In this document: piece by piece, positions 54,501-63,283 of the stretch
How the letters are laid out: each line of letters starts with the position of its first letter
Position numbering within the stretch: the first letter of the stretch is position 1
DNA from: Prochlorococcus sp. AG-402-G10
GTDB taxonomy: Bacteria > Cyanobacteriota > Cyanobacteriia > PCC-6307 > Cyanobiaceae
Direction: 5' to 3'
NCBI GenBank assembly: GCA_003279445.1
Contig: QCHT01000006.1
Location: forward strand, 1-64,000
Length of the DNA: 64,000 nucleotides
Translations under genes and position numbers: made by a program
The notes under the pieces: model-generated
Seen by the model: the letters and a program-made list of their open reading frames with translations, nothing else
The model's database searches: none
Told to the model about the DNA's origin: nothing

Positions 54501-55400
54501 CTAACCTAATTGTTTCTCTTCGATTAATCGATGAATAATAGGTGTAAGGATTAATTCCATTGCAAAACCCATTTTACCTCCGTTAACTACAATACTTGTT
54601 GGACTTGACATGAATGAATCATTAATCATTCCAAGAAGGTACTGGAAGTCTATTCCCCACTTCTCTCTAGCTCCTTTACGAAAATGGATAATTACAAAAC
54701 TCTCATCTGGTGTGGGTATATTTCTGCAAATAAATGGATTTGAAGTATCAATTGTAGGAACTCTTTGAAAGTTGATATCTGTTTTACTAAATTGAGGACA
54801 AATATGATTAATATAATCTGGCATTCTTCTTAGAATGGTTTCTACAATTGTTCCTGCTGAGTAACCTCTTTCTGCATTGTCACGATGTATTTTTTGTATC
54901 CATTCTAAATTTGTAATTGGTACAACACCTACAAGTAGATCAGCATATTTAGCAACGTCATATCCATCACCTGCAACTCCCCCATGAAGTCCTTCGTAGA
55001 AAAGTACATCGGTGCTTTTAGGAATCTCTTCCCAAGGGGTGAATTGTCCTGGTGCTAATTGAGTGCCTAACCTTGCGTTATGCTCTTCAGCTTCTTCTTG
55101 GCTATGAAGATAATATCTTTTACTTCCTCCACCATTCTCACCATATGTTTTAAATAGTTCTTCAAGCTTATCGAAGAGATTTGCTTCAGGACCAAAATGA
55201 GAAAAGTTCTCGCCCTTAGCTAGTGCTTCTGCCATAGCTTGCTTCATCGGACTTCGCTCAAAACGGTGATAACTATCACCTTCAACAACAGCAGGAACAA
55301 TTTCTTCTCGAGCGAAAATATGCTCAAAAGCCCTTTTTACAGTGCTAGTTCCAGCTCCTGATGAACCGGTAACAGCTACAACTGGATGACGCTTCGACAT
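54501..55400 (-). CDS. prk: Phosphoribulokinase, proteobacterial (class I) type
   Basis: 299 aa. It phosphorylates ribulose-5-phosphate to RuBP. P-loop AVTGSSGAGTSTVKRAFEHI opens the protein; FYEGLHGGVAGDGYDVAKYA, NLEWIQKIHRDNAERGYS and PQFSKTDINFQRVPTIDTSN follow. These match the Rhodobacter-like PRK rather than the plant/cyanobacterial form (AGDSGCGKST loop). The regulatory N-terminal Cys pair of the plant type is absent. This fits the proteobacterial-type carbon-fixation set of marine picocyanobacteria. Confidence 0.93.
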   Translation of the reverse strand: MSKRHPVVAVTGSSGAGTSTVKRAFEHIFAREEIVPAVVEGDSYHRFERSPMKQAMAEALAKGENFSHFGPEANLFDKLEELFKTYGENGGGSKRYYLHSQEEAEEHNARLGTQLAPGQFTPWEEIPKSTDVLFYEGLHGGVAGDGYDVAKYADLLVGVVPITNLEWIQKIHRDNAERGYSAGTIVETILRRMPDYINHICPQFSKTDINFQRVPTIDTSNPFICRNIPTPDESFVIIHFRKGAREKWGIDFQYLLGMINDSFMSSPTSIVVNGGKMGFAMELILTPIIHRLIEEKQLG

Positions 55401-55494
55401 CTCCGACTTTACTTTTAAAATTACTTATAGATTTTCGCAGGTCATAGTCTTTGTAGTTGATTCTTCTAGACACTTTCTTAATCTTGTTATTTAT

Positions 55495-56583
55495 TTAGAG
55501 AGCTTCTAGGACCTTGAGGATTTCTTCCCCAATTTCTTTGCAGCCCAATTTCTTGCTTGAAGTTCCGCCAATTAAATCACTGGTGCGGAAACCCTTCTTG
55601 AGAACCTTATCAACAGCATTTTCTAGATTTTTCGCAGCTTCTATTTCATTAAGACCAATCTTTAGCATCATTGCAGCTGAGAGAATCATAGCAATAGGAT
55701 TTGCAAGATTCTTGCCTGCTATATCAGGTGCTGATCCATGAACAGGTTCATAAACCCCTGGTCCAGAAGACCCTAGGGAAGCTGAGGGCAACATGCCTAT
55801 AGAGCCAGTTAGCATTGCTGCTTCATCACTAATGATATCGCCAAATAAATTACCAGTAAGAATGACGTCAAACTGGTCGGGGCGTCTCACTAGTTGCATG
55901 GCAGCATTGTCAACATATTGATGATCAAGGGTTATATCTTGGTATTTCTTTCCTGTATTAATTACTCTCTCTCTCCATAGTTGGCTTACATCTAGAACAT
56001 TAGCTTTATCAACTGAGCATACTTTTTTTCTTCTTTTTTCAGCTAATTCAAAAGCTATTTTAGCTATTCTATCTATTTCATGGTTTGTGTAACTCATAGT
56101 ATTAAATGCTCGTTCTCCACCTTTTTCAAGCTTTATTCTTCCTTTTGGGTGACCAAAGTAAATACCTCCTGTTAGTTCCCTAACTACAATAAGGTCAACA
56201 TTTCTAATAATATCTTCCTTTAAAGAACTTGATTCTATTAATGCTTCAATTATCTTTACTGGTCTAATATTTGCAAAAAGACCTAGTTCAGATCTTAATC
56301 GTAGCAATCCAGTTTCCGGCCTGCTTTCCCTTGGTAATGAGTCGAATTTTGGATTCCCAATAGCAGCCAAAAGTACAGCATCAGAGTCCTTGCATGTTTG
56401 CAATGTATCTTCAGGCAAAGGGTTTCCAGTTGATTCAATTGCGCTTCCACCAAAACATTTCTTATCAAAATCAAAAATAAGATCATGTTTATTTGCTAAA
56501 GTTTCAAGAATCGTTTGAGTCACATTAGAGATTTCAGGGCCAATACCATCGCCGGCTAAGAGAGTAATTTTGTAATCTTTCAT
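55495..56583 (-). CDS. leuB: 3-isopropylmalate dehydrogenase
   Basis: 362 aa. NAD-dependent oxidative decarboxylation in leucine synthesis. MKDYKITLLAGDGIGPEISN, LLRLRSELGLFANIRPVK, VVRELTGGIYFGHPKGR and NLFGDIISDEAAMLTGSIGM are the family motifs; the last includes metal-binding Asp residues. It has the usual length and precedes prk on the same strand (94 bases). Confidence 0.97.
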   Translation of the reverse strand: MKDYKITLLAGDGIGPEISNVTQTILETLANKHDLIFDFDKKCFGGSAIESTGNPLPEDTLQTCKDSDAVLLAAIGNPKFDSLPRESRPETGLLRLRSELGLFANIRPVKIIEALIESSSLKEDIIRNVDLIVVRELTGGIYFGHPKGRIKLEKGGERAFNTMSYTNHEIDRIAKIAFELAEKRRKKVCSVDKANVLDVSQLWRERVINTGKKYQDITLDHQYVDNAAMQLVRRPDQFDVILTGNLFGDIISDEAAMLTGSIGMLPSASLGSSGPGVYEPVHGSAPDIAGKNLANPIAMILSAAMMLKIGLNEIEAAKNLENAVDKVLKKGFRTSDLIGGTSSKKLGCKEIGEEILKVLEAL

Positions 56584-56629
56584 AGTTTTGTTTTCAGTAT
56601 TTTGAGTATCTATAAAGAATAATTTTAAG

Positions 56630-57673
56630 TTATTGATTTAGTTTTCTTAATGCTTTGGCTATTTCTGGAAGTTTTTTGAAATTAGCTGCACATCTCAGCC
56701 AAAGCTTATTTGAGATTGCTGGGAAACCACTAATTGTTTGCCCTGCTTCAATATCAGTATGAATGCCACATTTAGAGCTTGCAATTACATTTTCACCAAC
56801 CCTGACTCTATTAGCAACACCTACTTGACCGGCAAGAATTACACCGTCGCCTAACGTTGCTCCACCTGCAATTCCTACTTGTGAGGCCATTGCACAATTT
56901 CTACCAACAGTAACACCATGACCTATTTGAACAAGATTATCTATTTTTGTTCCAGCTTTTATGAGAGTTTGACCAACAGATGGACGGTCAATTGTTGTTC
57001 CACATCCAACCTCTACATTATTTTCTAAAACTACAATTCCGGTTTGTGGCATTTTTTTCCAACCTTTATTTGTTGGAACAAAGCCAAAGCCTTCTGACCC
57101 AATTACAGCATTTGAATGAACAACACATTCATCACCTAGTTTAGAATTAGGATGAATTACAGCATTTGCATGTAATATATTATATTTTCCAATATTAACA
57201 TTATTGTATATAACTACCCCTGGGTAAATTATAGTAAAGTCATCAATTTTACTCCCTGATTCAATATATACATTTGCCCCTACAGATATATTTTTTCCTA
57301 ATTCAACATTGTCTCCTATAATAGCAGATTTATGGATCTCTCTTATAGGTATAAATCCAGGATATAGTTTCTCTAAAATTTCTGCAAATCCAATTCTTGG
57401 ATCTTTTACAGCTACCCAAGAAATATTTTTTAAAGTAGCCTTTTGAATCAATGATTCTTGATCTGGAAGTATTAAGGCAGAGGCTTTTGTTATATCAAAC
57501 TGGTGTATTAAATAGCTTCCTTGTTCTAGAAAACTAATCTCATTCTCTTTTGCATGTTCTAATGAAGCGGCCGATGTTATTTCCGGATTAGAAAGAATAG
57601 AGTATCTCTCTACTCCAGATTCACCTTTTTTTAGGAATTCTAATAATTGATTGAAAAACATTGCTTTAGGCAT
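56630..57673 (-). CDS. lpxD: UDP-3-O-acylglucosamine N-acyltransferase
   Basis: 347 aa. The N-terminal uridine-binding domain is followed by a long left-handed beta-helix of hexapeptides (IGDNVELGKNISVGANVYIE, IYPGVVIYNNVNIGKYN). NLVQIGHGVTVGRNCAMASQVGIAGG holds the catalytic His. It adds the second acyl chain to lipid A precursor, matching the Lpt export genes at 32-34 kb. LpxA, B and C are elsewhere. Confidence 0.95.
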   Translation of the reverse strand: MPKAMFFNQLLEFLKKGESGVERYSILSNPEITSAASLEHAKENEISFLEQGSYLIHQFDITKASALILPDQESLIQKATLKNISWVAVKDPRIGFAEILEKLYPGFIPIREIHKSAIIGDNVELGKNISVGANVYIESGSKIDDFTIIYPGVVIYNNVNIGKYNILHANAVIHPNSKLGDECVVHSNAVIGSEGFGFVPTNKGWKKMPQTGIVVLENNVEVGCGTTIDRPSVGQTLIKAGTKIDNLVQIGHGVTVGRNCAMASQVGIAGGATLGDGVILAGQVGVANRVRVGENVIASSKCGIHTDIEAGQTISGFPAISNKLWLRCAANFKKLPEIAKALRKLNQ

Positions 57674-57696
57674 GTTGGGAAAAGAAAAATAGCACC

Positions 57697-58791
57697 TTAA
57701 ATAATTAGATCACTAGAAAGTACAAGAAAATCCCTATGAACAACAACAGGTGATTGCTTTAATTTTATAGGATTAATAATTCTATCTCTTAAAGCTTCAC
57801 TACTTAAAGAGCTTATTCCTTTTGCAATTTCTTTGCCTTCTAAACTATGAATTACCACAGGTTGATTTGCTGAAAAAGTTCCTTCAACACTTTTTATCCC
57901 AACAAAGAGAAGAGAAGCACCTTTGTGCTGTATTGCATTTGACGCCCCCTCATCGATATAAATGACTCCTTGAGTATGAAGTGCATGAGCTAACCAGCTT
58001 TTTGTTGACCCTAATGGTTTAGGACTTGGGTGAAACACTGTTCCGCCTCTTGAACCATTTAATATCTTTTCTAAGATATTTGGTTCCCTACCATCTGCAA
58101 GCTGAACTGTAATGCCATTTGAAGTTGCTATTTGGGCTGCTATAAGTTTTGTCTTTATGCCTCCTGTACCCCAACTACTATCATTCATAGATTTATTTTG
58201 GATGTCTTTCAACTCTTTCGAGTTATGAACATCGCTTATAGGCTTTGCTTGCTTATTAGTCCTTGGGTTTGAAGAATAGAGCCTATCGATATCAGTTAGT
58301 AGAACTAATTGATCGGCGGATGAAGCAGTTGAGACCAAAGCAGAAAGTGTATCGTTGTCGCCATATTTAAGCTCTTCATTTGAGATTGAATCATTTTCAT
58401 TAATTATAGGTAGTACTTTCCACTCAAGAAGTTTTTTAATTGTCAAAGAAGCGCTATGGAAACATTTTTTTGATTCAAAGTCTGAGCGAGTTAAAAGTAT
58501 TTGGGCCACATTGAATCCATGACTTTGCATTGCTTTTTCGTATAGAGACATTAAATAGCCTTGACCTATAGCAGCAATAGCCTGCAATTCATTAAGATCA
58601 TTTGGTCTTTTCTTTATACCAAGACGATTACAACCTAAGCCTACCGCTCCACTTGAAACTATTATGATTTGATCCCCTTTCTCTTTAGCTCTTGCTATAC
58701 ATCTACAGTAGGTATTAATCATATACTCTGTATCAAACTCTGCAGAACCTCTAAGTAAACTAGTGCCTATTTTTATAGTCCATAGTTTCAT
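57697..58791 (-). CDS. proB: Glutamate 5-kinase
   Basis: 364 aa. The amino-acid kinase domain has [47 protein letters not shown] and [20 protein letters not shown]-terminal PUA domain ([20 protein letters not shown]) completes the usual form. First step of proline synthesis. Its start overlaps the stop of the YqeG-like gene by four bases (ATGA). Confidence 0.96.
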   Translation of the reverse strand: MKLWTIKIGTSLLRGSAEFDTEYMINTYCRCIARAKEKGDQIIIVSSGAVGLGCNRLGIKKRPNDLNELQAIAAIGQGYLMSLYEKAMQSHGFNVAQILLTRSDFESKKCFHSASLTIKKLLEWKVLPIINENDSISNEELKYGDNDTLSALVSTASSADQLVLLTDIDRLYSSNPRTNKQAKPISDVHNSKELKDIQNKSMNDSSWGTGGIKTKLIAAQIATSNGITVQLADGREPNILEKILNGSRGGTVFHPSPKPLGSTKSWLAHALHTQGVIYIDEGASNAIQHKGASLLFVGIKSVEGTFSANQPVVIHSLEGKEIAKGISSLSSEALRDRIINPIKLKQSPVVVHRDFLVLSSDLII

Positions 58792-59297
58792 TTTTTCATG
58801 GCCCCGAATAGCGATGCTATTTTTAGTTCAATTCTCTGCATCTTACTATTTAAATATGGAAGACCATCTGAGTTGGTTGGCTTAACTAATATTGTATATA
58901 TTCCTAGTCGATTACCAGCAAGAATATCTGTGAAGAGCCTGTCACCAATAATGGCGACCTCTGTTTTTCGTTCTCCAGTTTTCGTTAGGTAATTTAAAAG
59001 CTCTTTCCTACTAGGTTTAGATGCTTTATATGAGTAGGTTAGATTAACTTGATCAGCAATATTTTTTATTCTTTTTCTCGAAGGATTATTGCTTATTAGG
59101 TGAAGGTTGAAATAATTCTTTGATATCTTTATCCATTCTTTAACTGAATTATTAATTAGATGCTCTTTCCTTGGTATTAGTGTACCGTCAACATCTAATA
59201 AAAGTGACTTAATCCCCCTAGACACTATCTCTGATTGAGAGAGATTTATAATAGAAACCCCGCTATTCCAGCTAGGCTCAAGTAGTTTTACTTCCAT
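58788..59297 (-). CDS. YqeG-family HAD phosphatase
   Basis: 169 aa. HAD motif I is [16 protein letters not shown], motif II lies in [13 protein letters not shown], and motif III/IV in KPSRKELL and [20 protein letters not shown]. The pattern matches YqeG, related to phosphatidylglycerophosphate phosphatases (PGPP1/Gep4). Such an activity in phosphatidylglycerol synthesis, needed by thylakoids, is a reasonable inference. Coupled to proB by a four-base overlap. Confidence 0.88.
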   Translation of the reverse strand: MEVKLLEPSWNSGVSIINLSQSEIVSRGIKSLLLDVDGTLIPRKEHLINNSVKEWIKISKNYFNLHLISNNPSRKRIKNIADQVNLTYSYKASKPSRKELLNYLTKTGERKTEVAIIGDRLFTDILAGNRLGIYTILVKPTNSDGLPYLNSKMQRIELKIASLFGAMKK

Positions 59298-59302
59298 TTG
59301 TT

Positions 59303-59839
59303 CTAGAAATCTCTCTGCTCGAGCTCTGCTTCTATAATTGGTTGAATTTTATCAAACTCCTCTCCTTCGAGAACTATTGCCTTACCATTTTTTATCTCTC
59401 CTACTACAAAAAACGGATCTAGAGGAATATAAAGTCCATATTCTTCATTTTCTACTTTGAAATTAACAAGTAATTCGTATAGTTCAGAGTCTTCGTCGAA
59501 ATCTTTCTCCTCCAGCTCTTCGGGCTCTGGTTCTTCTAATTCTCCAGTTATAGTTAGTGTTACTGCTGAACGAATTAGTCTTAAGTCATACTCTTGAAGA
59601 ACAACATCAGCGACTTCAAGAATTGGTTCTTTTTTTTTAATGGTTTTTATGAGCTCTGGGTCGTTGTCGTCTCTCAAACGAAAAAGAGATACAGGTGTAT
59701 CAACTGGAGTGAGAAGAACATATTCAGTCTCTTTAATAGGAACTATTTGTTCTAAGAAGCAGAGAAGTTCATTGCCATTACTGTCATTAACTAGAAGAGT
59801 GGGTACTTCATTATTGTTCGGAGCTTTGGATTCTGACAT
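59303..59839 (-). CDS. DUF3727 (DUF1292-like) protein
   Basis: 178 aa. Acidic throughout (EPEPEELEEKDFDEDSELYE), with strands such as PTLLVNDSNGNELLCFLEQI, YVLLTPVDTPVSLFRL and YGLYIPLDPFFVVGEIKNGK. It follows the DUF1292/DUF3727 layout found in cyanobacteria and plastids. Function unknown; it may be a small regulatory or assembly protein. It lies between ruvX and YqeG in a same-strand run with short spacers. Confidence 0.8.
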   Translation of the reverse strand: MSESKAPNNNEVPTLLVNDSNGNELLCFLEQIVPIKETEYVLLTPVDTPVSLFRLRDDNDPELIKTIKKKEPILEVADVVLQEYDLRLIRSAVTLTITGELEEPEPEELEEKDFDEDSELYELLVNFKVENEEYGLYIPLDPFFVVGEIKNGKAIVLEGEEFDKIQPIIEAELEQRDF

Positions 59840-59863
59840 TAGATTTTTAAAGGTTTAATGGCT

Positions 59864-60325
59864 CTACAAGGACTTTGTAGGCAACTTTAATTTGGATATA
59901 GGGCAAAGATCAGGACCTTCTCTAAGCCACTGTTCGAGTAGAAGAGCAGCAACTGCACTGTCAAGCTGTCCTGTTCGATCGTTTTGAAGATTGAACTTTT
60001 GACCAGCTTCCCAGCTGCTGCTGTGTTCATTAACCCAAGCTAATGGCAAACCAAGTTTAATTGCCATTTTTACTCCATATTTATGGCAATAGGATGCCTG
60101 GATTGTAAATTTGCCATTATCGTCTAGAGGTAATCCAATAACCAAGCCATTAACTTTTCTGTATAGACAATGGAATTCTATAGTTTCAAAATCTTTCTGA
60201 AAAGACTTCCTATTAATAGAGGGGAGCTTAGTAACTGTTATTCCAAGAGGGTCGCATCCTGCTAAGCCGATTCTCTTATGACCATAATCGATACTTAGAA
60301 CAGAGGTTGGTTTTGGTTTTAGCAA
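59864..60325 (-). CDS. ruvX: RuvX/YqgF-type RNase H-fold resolvase/nuclease
   Basis: 153 aa. LSIDYGHKRIGLAGCDPLGI at residue 9 is the RNase H-like motif with catalytic Asp. VNGLVIGLPLDDNGKF, VNEHSSSWEA and GQLDSAVAALLLEQWL carry the other acidic residues. The family takes part in 16S rRNA 5' maturation and perhaps Holliday junction resolution. Full length. Confidence 0.93.
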   Translation of the reverse strand: MLKPKPTSVLSIDYGHKRIGLAGCDPLGITVTKLPSINRKSFQKDFETIEFHCLYRKVNGLVIGLPLDDNGKFTIQASYCHKYGVKMAIKLGLPLAWVNEHSSSWEAGQKFNLQNDRTGQLDSAVAALLLEQWLREGPDLCPISKLKLPTKSL

Positions 60326-60345
60326 CTTTTTAAAACTTAAACTAA

Positions 60346-61431
60346 CTAGGGAGAGGGAATTGGGATATTAGGAGGATTAAGAGTATCAAGCATAGTGCCT
60401 AGAGAAGAGTATTTTGTTAGAGAGAGCTTCTTTTCACTTCTTTTTAGATTGCTCTTGCTGAGCAGTATTTTCTGGTTGATTTCTTCTAATCCAATGAGCT
60501 TAAATAGGTGCCTTAAGTGATCATCCTTGCTATCACACTCTACAGTTAGGGAACTATTTTTAATAGTAATTGTTTTGATGATTGAAGGTAAGGCATATTT
60601 TAATCTTTCATCCCACGCTAAATTTCTTATGACTCTAAGTGTATTAATATCATCAGGGAAATTTTGTTGTATTATAGCTGCTATGACTACCGACTTCCTA
60701 AGGCTATGAAGATAGAGTATTCGAGTTAGCTTAACACTTAATTCAGCTATATCTAATGGTTTACTATCTATTATACTCCTTAATTGAATTGATTGTCCTG
60801 AATTCTCTAGTCTCCAGAGATCCTCAGAATTATCTCTAGTTACTTGTTCCCAGGTAAAGGAATTTCTTTCCTCAAGGGATTCATCATTATCATTTAAATT
60901 AATTTTATTAGAGGACCATACACTTATGATATCTTGGGGTTGAAATCCTAGTTCCCTTAAAATAGAAAGCTCTTCTAAGCTATCAATTGGATATTTTAGA
61001 ATCCAATTATTAATATTACTCATCTTGACATCCAAAGAGTATTTTATAAGCCTTAATTTTATCTCTCTTAATGTATTATACTCTGGAGTATTGTATATTT
61101 TAGGAAAGGAAATTGACCAGCATGTACCTCTTCTATTATTTGGCTTAATTAATATTGAGGCTATTAAGGAATTTCCTTCTGTTGCAACCAAGCAAACTGG
61201 TTGTTTTTTTGACACTAAACTTGAGAATGAGTCCTCAATCTTGGCTATCCAGCCTCTTAGAAGAAGTAAATGCAGGTTTCTTAGTGAAGCTAATTGTCTT
61301 TTTCTACCAAGATAGTAGAGATGGTGAATACGAAGAAAACCCACACTTATCCCTTTCCTAGATCTTTCTGTTAACTGTGGAAAAAGCTCTCTTGTCAATT
61401 TTCTTCGGGAAGCATGCAACTTTACTATCAA
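60346..61431 (-). CDS. Conserved picocyanobacterial hypothetical, 361 aa, possibly GNAT-like
   Basis: Basic N-terminus (MIVKLHASRRKLTRELFPQL), then SLVSKKQPVCLVATEGNSLI and LEELSILRELGFQPQDIISV. The segment LRELGFQPQ resembles the end of acetyltransferase (GNAT) domains. A second, similarly laid out half (LEERNSFTWEQVTRDNSEDL, then VRNLAWDERLKYALP) suggests a duplicated fold. No CoA-binding RxxGxG/A loop is evident, so activity is unclear. Directly upstream of ruvX (20 bases). Confidence 0.6.
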   Translation of the reverse strand: MIVKLHASRRKLTRELFPQLTERSRKGISVGFLRIHHLYYLGRKRQLASLRNLHLLLLRGWIAKIEDSFSSLVSKKQPVCLVATEGNSLIASILIKPNNRRGTCWSISFPKIYNTPEYNTLREIKLRLIKYSLDVKMSNINNWILKYPIDSLEELSILRELGFQPQDIISVWSSNKINLNDNDESLEERNSFTWEQVTRDNSEDLWRLENSGQSIQLRSIIDSKPLDIAELSVKLTRILYLHSLRKSVVIAAIIQQNFPDDINTLRVIRNLAWDERLKYALPSIIKTITIKNSSLTVECDSKDDHLRHLFKLIGLEEINQKILLSKSNLKRSEKKLSLTKYSSLGTMLDTLNPPNIPIPSP

Positions 61432-61436
61432 TTATA

Positions 61437-62588
61437 TTAGCTAGGTCTGATGATAACTAGGGGTGTCTGCTCATCTGCATTACCTGCAGGATTTGATCGT
61501 AATGCTGAAGAAATTAGTTTCGTATCAGTTCCTTGGCTAGATGCGAGTATTTTTACTTTGCCTAGGTCATTAACATCAACTACTGCAACTTGTGCTCCTA
61601 ATTTCTTTGACAGTTTTTGGCAATAGCATTTGGCATCTTTTGGACCTAGAACTATAACCTGATCATAAGGAACTGTCGTACCTGTTATGTCATCGACTAG
61701 CCTGGCTTGCTCTCCTGCAAGTCTATAAAAAATACCTTTGATTTTAAAAATCTTAAATAAAGAACCAATTAACCAGGCTAGAACAACTCTAACTGGACCT
61801 ACTTCATTAATAAGTGATTGCATACCACATGCTGTCGCAAGACTACTTGTTGGATGAAAGAAATAGCATAAAGCCTTTGATAGAAGAGACGTTTTGATCA
61901 CACTTGGATGTATGTATCTACCTTGCATAATTGCTAAAGGTGTTTCACCTATAGTTACGATATCTCCAGGCAATATCTTCTCAAATGTATACTTGTAAAT
62001 TGTACTTACTGGGTCATCAAGTACTCCTAGTTTATGAGTTTTGATTGCTATAGAAGTATGTGTGCTGGTGATATTATGATCAAGCTCTATTTCTAAATCT
62101 GGAAATTTAATTGGAACAACAAAACCATTTCTGCAGTTCTTTCTACCAAAAGGACCATAGCTTACCCATAGAATATCAATCCATAGGCTATTAATATCTT
62201 TAAGATGGTTTGCATCTTTAGTGTCTTCTAAAGTTAACCTAAAATCTATAATTACTGATGAGTGATTTTTTATTATAAAGGCCTGCCAGTAATCATCTTT
62301 TCTATTACTTAATCCTATATTCTTAGGCCTTAAACTAGTTCTAACTATGATGTTATTTGTTTCTGTCTCACTTAGAATTACTGGTAATACTTTGAACTCT
62401 GGAATCATAACTTCGAATCTTTTATGAGGGTTTCTTATTTCTATGTTTCCTTCTATTTCGATTGATGAGCTTAGCTTATTTACTTTTATTCCTATGGGCT
62501 TTAAAATAAGAGGAGAATCATTATTTGACAAATTAGATAATAGTATACAAGTTGAAATGGATAGAAGTATTAAAAATATAATAAGCAT
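61437..62588 (-). CDS. Membrane-anchored F420-0:gamma-glutamyl ligase-like protein
   Basis: 383 aa. An N-terminal helix (MLIIFLILLSISTCILLSNL) precedes a beta-rich region and a CofE-like domain with IAIKTHKLGVLDDPVSTIYK, LPGDIVTIGETPLAIMQGRY and LAGEQARLVDDITGTTVPYD. CofE adds glutamates to coenzyme F420, which cyanobacteria are not known to need, so the true substrate is probably different. The membrane anchor is unusual for the family. Its role here is unknown. 5 bases upstream of the GNAT-like gene in the operon direction. Confidence 0.72.
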   Translation of the reverse strand: MLIIFLILLSISTCILLSNLSNNDSPLILKPIGIKVNKLSSSIEIEGNIEIRNPHKRFEVMIPEFKVLPVILSETETNNIIVRTSLRPKNIGLSNRKDDYWQAFIIKNHSSVIIDFRLTLEDTKDANHLKDINSLWIDILWVSYGPFGRKNCRNGFVVPIKFPDLEIELDHNITSTHTSIAIKTHKLGVLDDPVSTIYKYTFEKILPGDIVTIGETPLAIMQGRYIHPSVIKTSLLSKALCYFFHPTSSLATACGMQSLINEVGPVRVVLAWLIGSLFKIFKIKGIFYRLAGEQARLVDDITGTTVPYDQVIVLGPKDAKCYCQKLSKKLGAQVAVVDVNDLGKVKILASSQGTDTKLISSALRSNPAGNADEQTPLVIIRPS

Positions 62589-62669
62589 GATTTTATTGCT
62601 GTTAGTGGTTTAAACTATTATAAATAATTTTTTATTTCTTTAATGTAAAATTAGATAATTATAATATTA

Positions 62670-63224
62670 CTATCTTGGGTCAGTATAACCATCCTTAGAA
62701 GCGTCACTATTATATTCGTTGAAGCTTTTTATTGTAATATTGAAGTCAGGTAGATTTAGTCCAGAAGCCTTACTGATAGCTTCATTTAGCTGATCTATTG
62801 GAATCTGACCTTCTTTATCAAGTTGCACCTCACCGTCTCCGTTCAAGATAACAACTTGTGGTATATTCCCGTGCCAATAATAAGCTGGATCGTTTTTATT
62901 ACTTGTATTTACTCCTTGCAATTCATCTGTAGTAATTGGAATTATATCTATTGAAGTTGTCCAGAGTAATTTTAGTCCTGATATGACTGCTGCATATTGT
63001 TTGCTAGTTGCACTGTCGTCTAAATAGTAAAATATTACACTGGTTCTTTTATTTTTAATTGAGTTAGATATGCTTGATGCTGGTGGAACCATAGACCCAT
63101 TGCCCGCGTATATAGGAAAGATGTTACCGTCAAAACTGTTAGTGTCTCTTGCTGAGTATGCTGGCTGAACTGATATACAAAGTAAAAATATCAGGCCTAT
63201 GAATGATGCAATAATTCTATTCAT
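62670..63224 (-). CDS. Exported thioredoxin-fold-like protein without CXXC
   Basis: 184 aa. A classic signal peptide (MNRIIASFIGLIFLLCISVQ, ending PAYSA) is followed by VIFYYLDDSATSKQYAAVIS and GNIPQVVILNGDGEVQLDKE, the latter with the cis-Pro-like IPQVV of thioredoxin folds. No CXXC occurs, so it is not a normal oxidoreductase. It probably resides in the lumen or periplasm and may act as a binding or assembly factor. Confidence 0.72.
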   Translation of the reverse strand: MNRIIASFIGLIFLLCISVQPAYSARDTNSFDGNIFPIYAGNGSMVPPASSISNSIKNKRTSVIFYYLDDSATSKQYAAVISGLKLLWTTSIDIIPITTDELQGVNTSNKNDPAYYWHGNIPQVVILNGDGEVQLDKEGQIPIDQLNEAISKASGLNLPDFNITIKSFNEYNSDASKDGYTDPR

Positions 63225-63283
63225 TATTTATTGTTTAGCCTGCTCAATATATTCGGAATAAATTGAATTGTTATGTGATGCAT

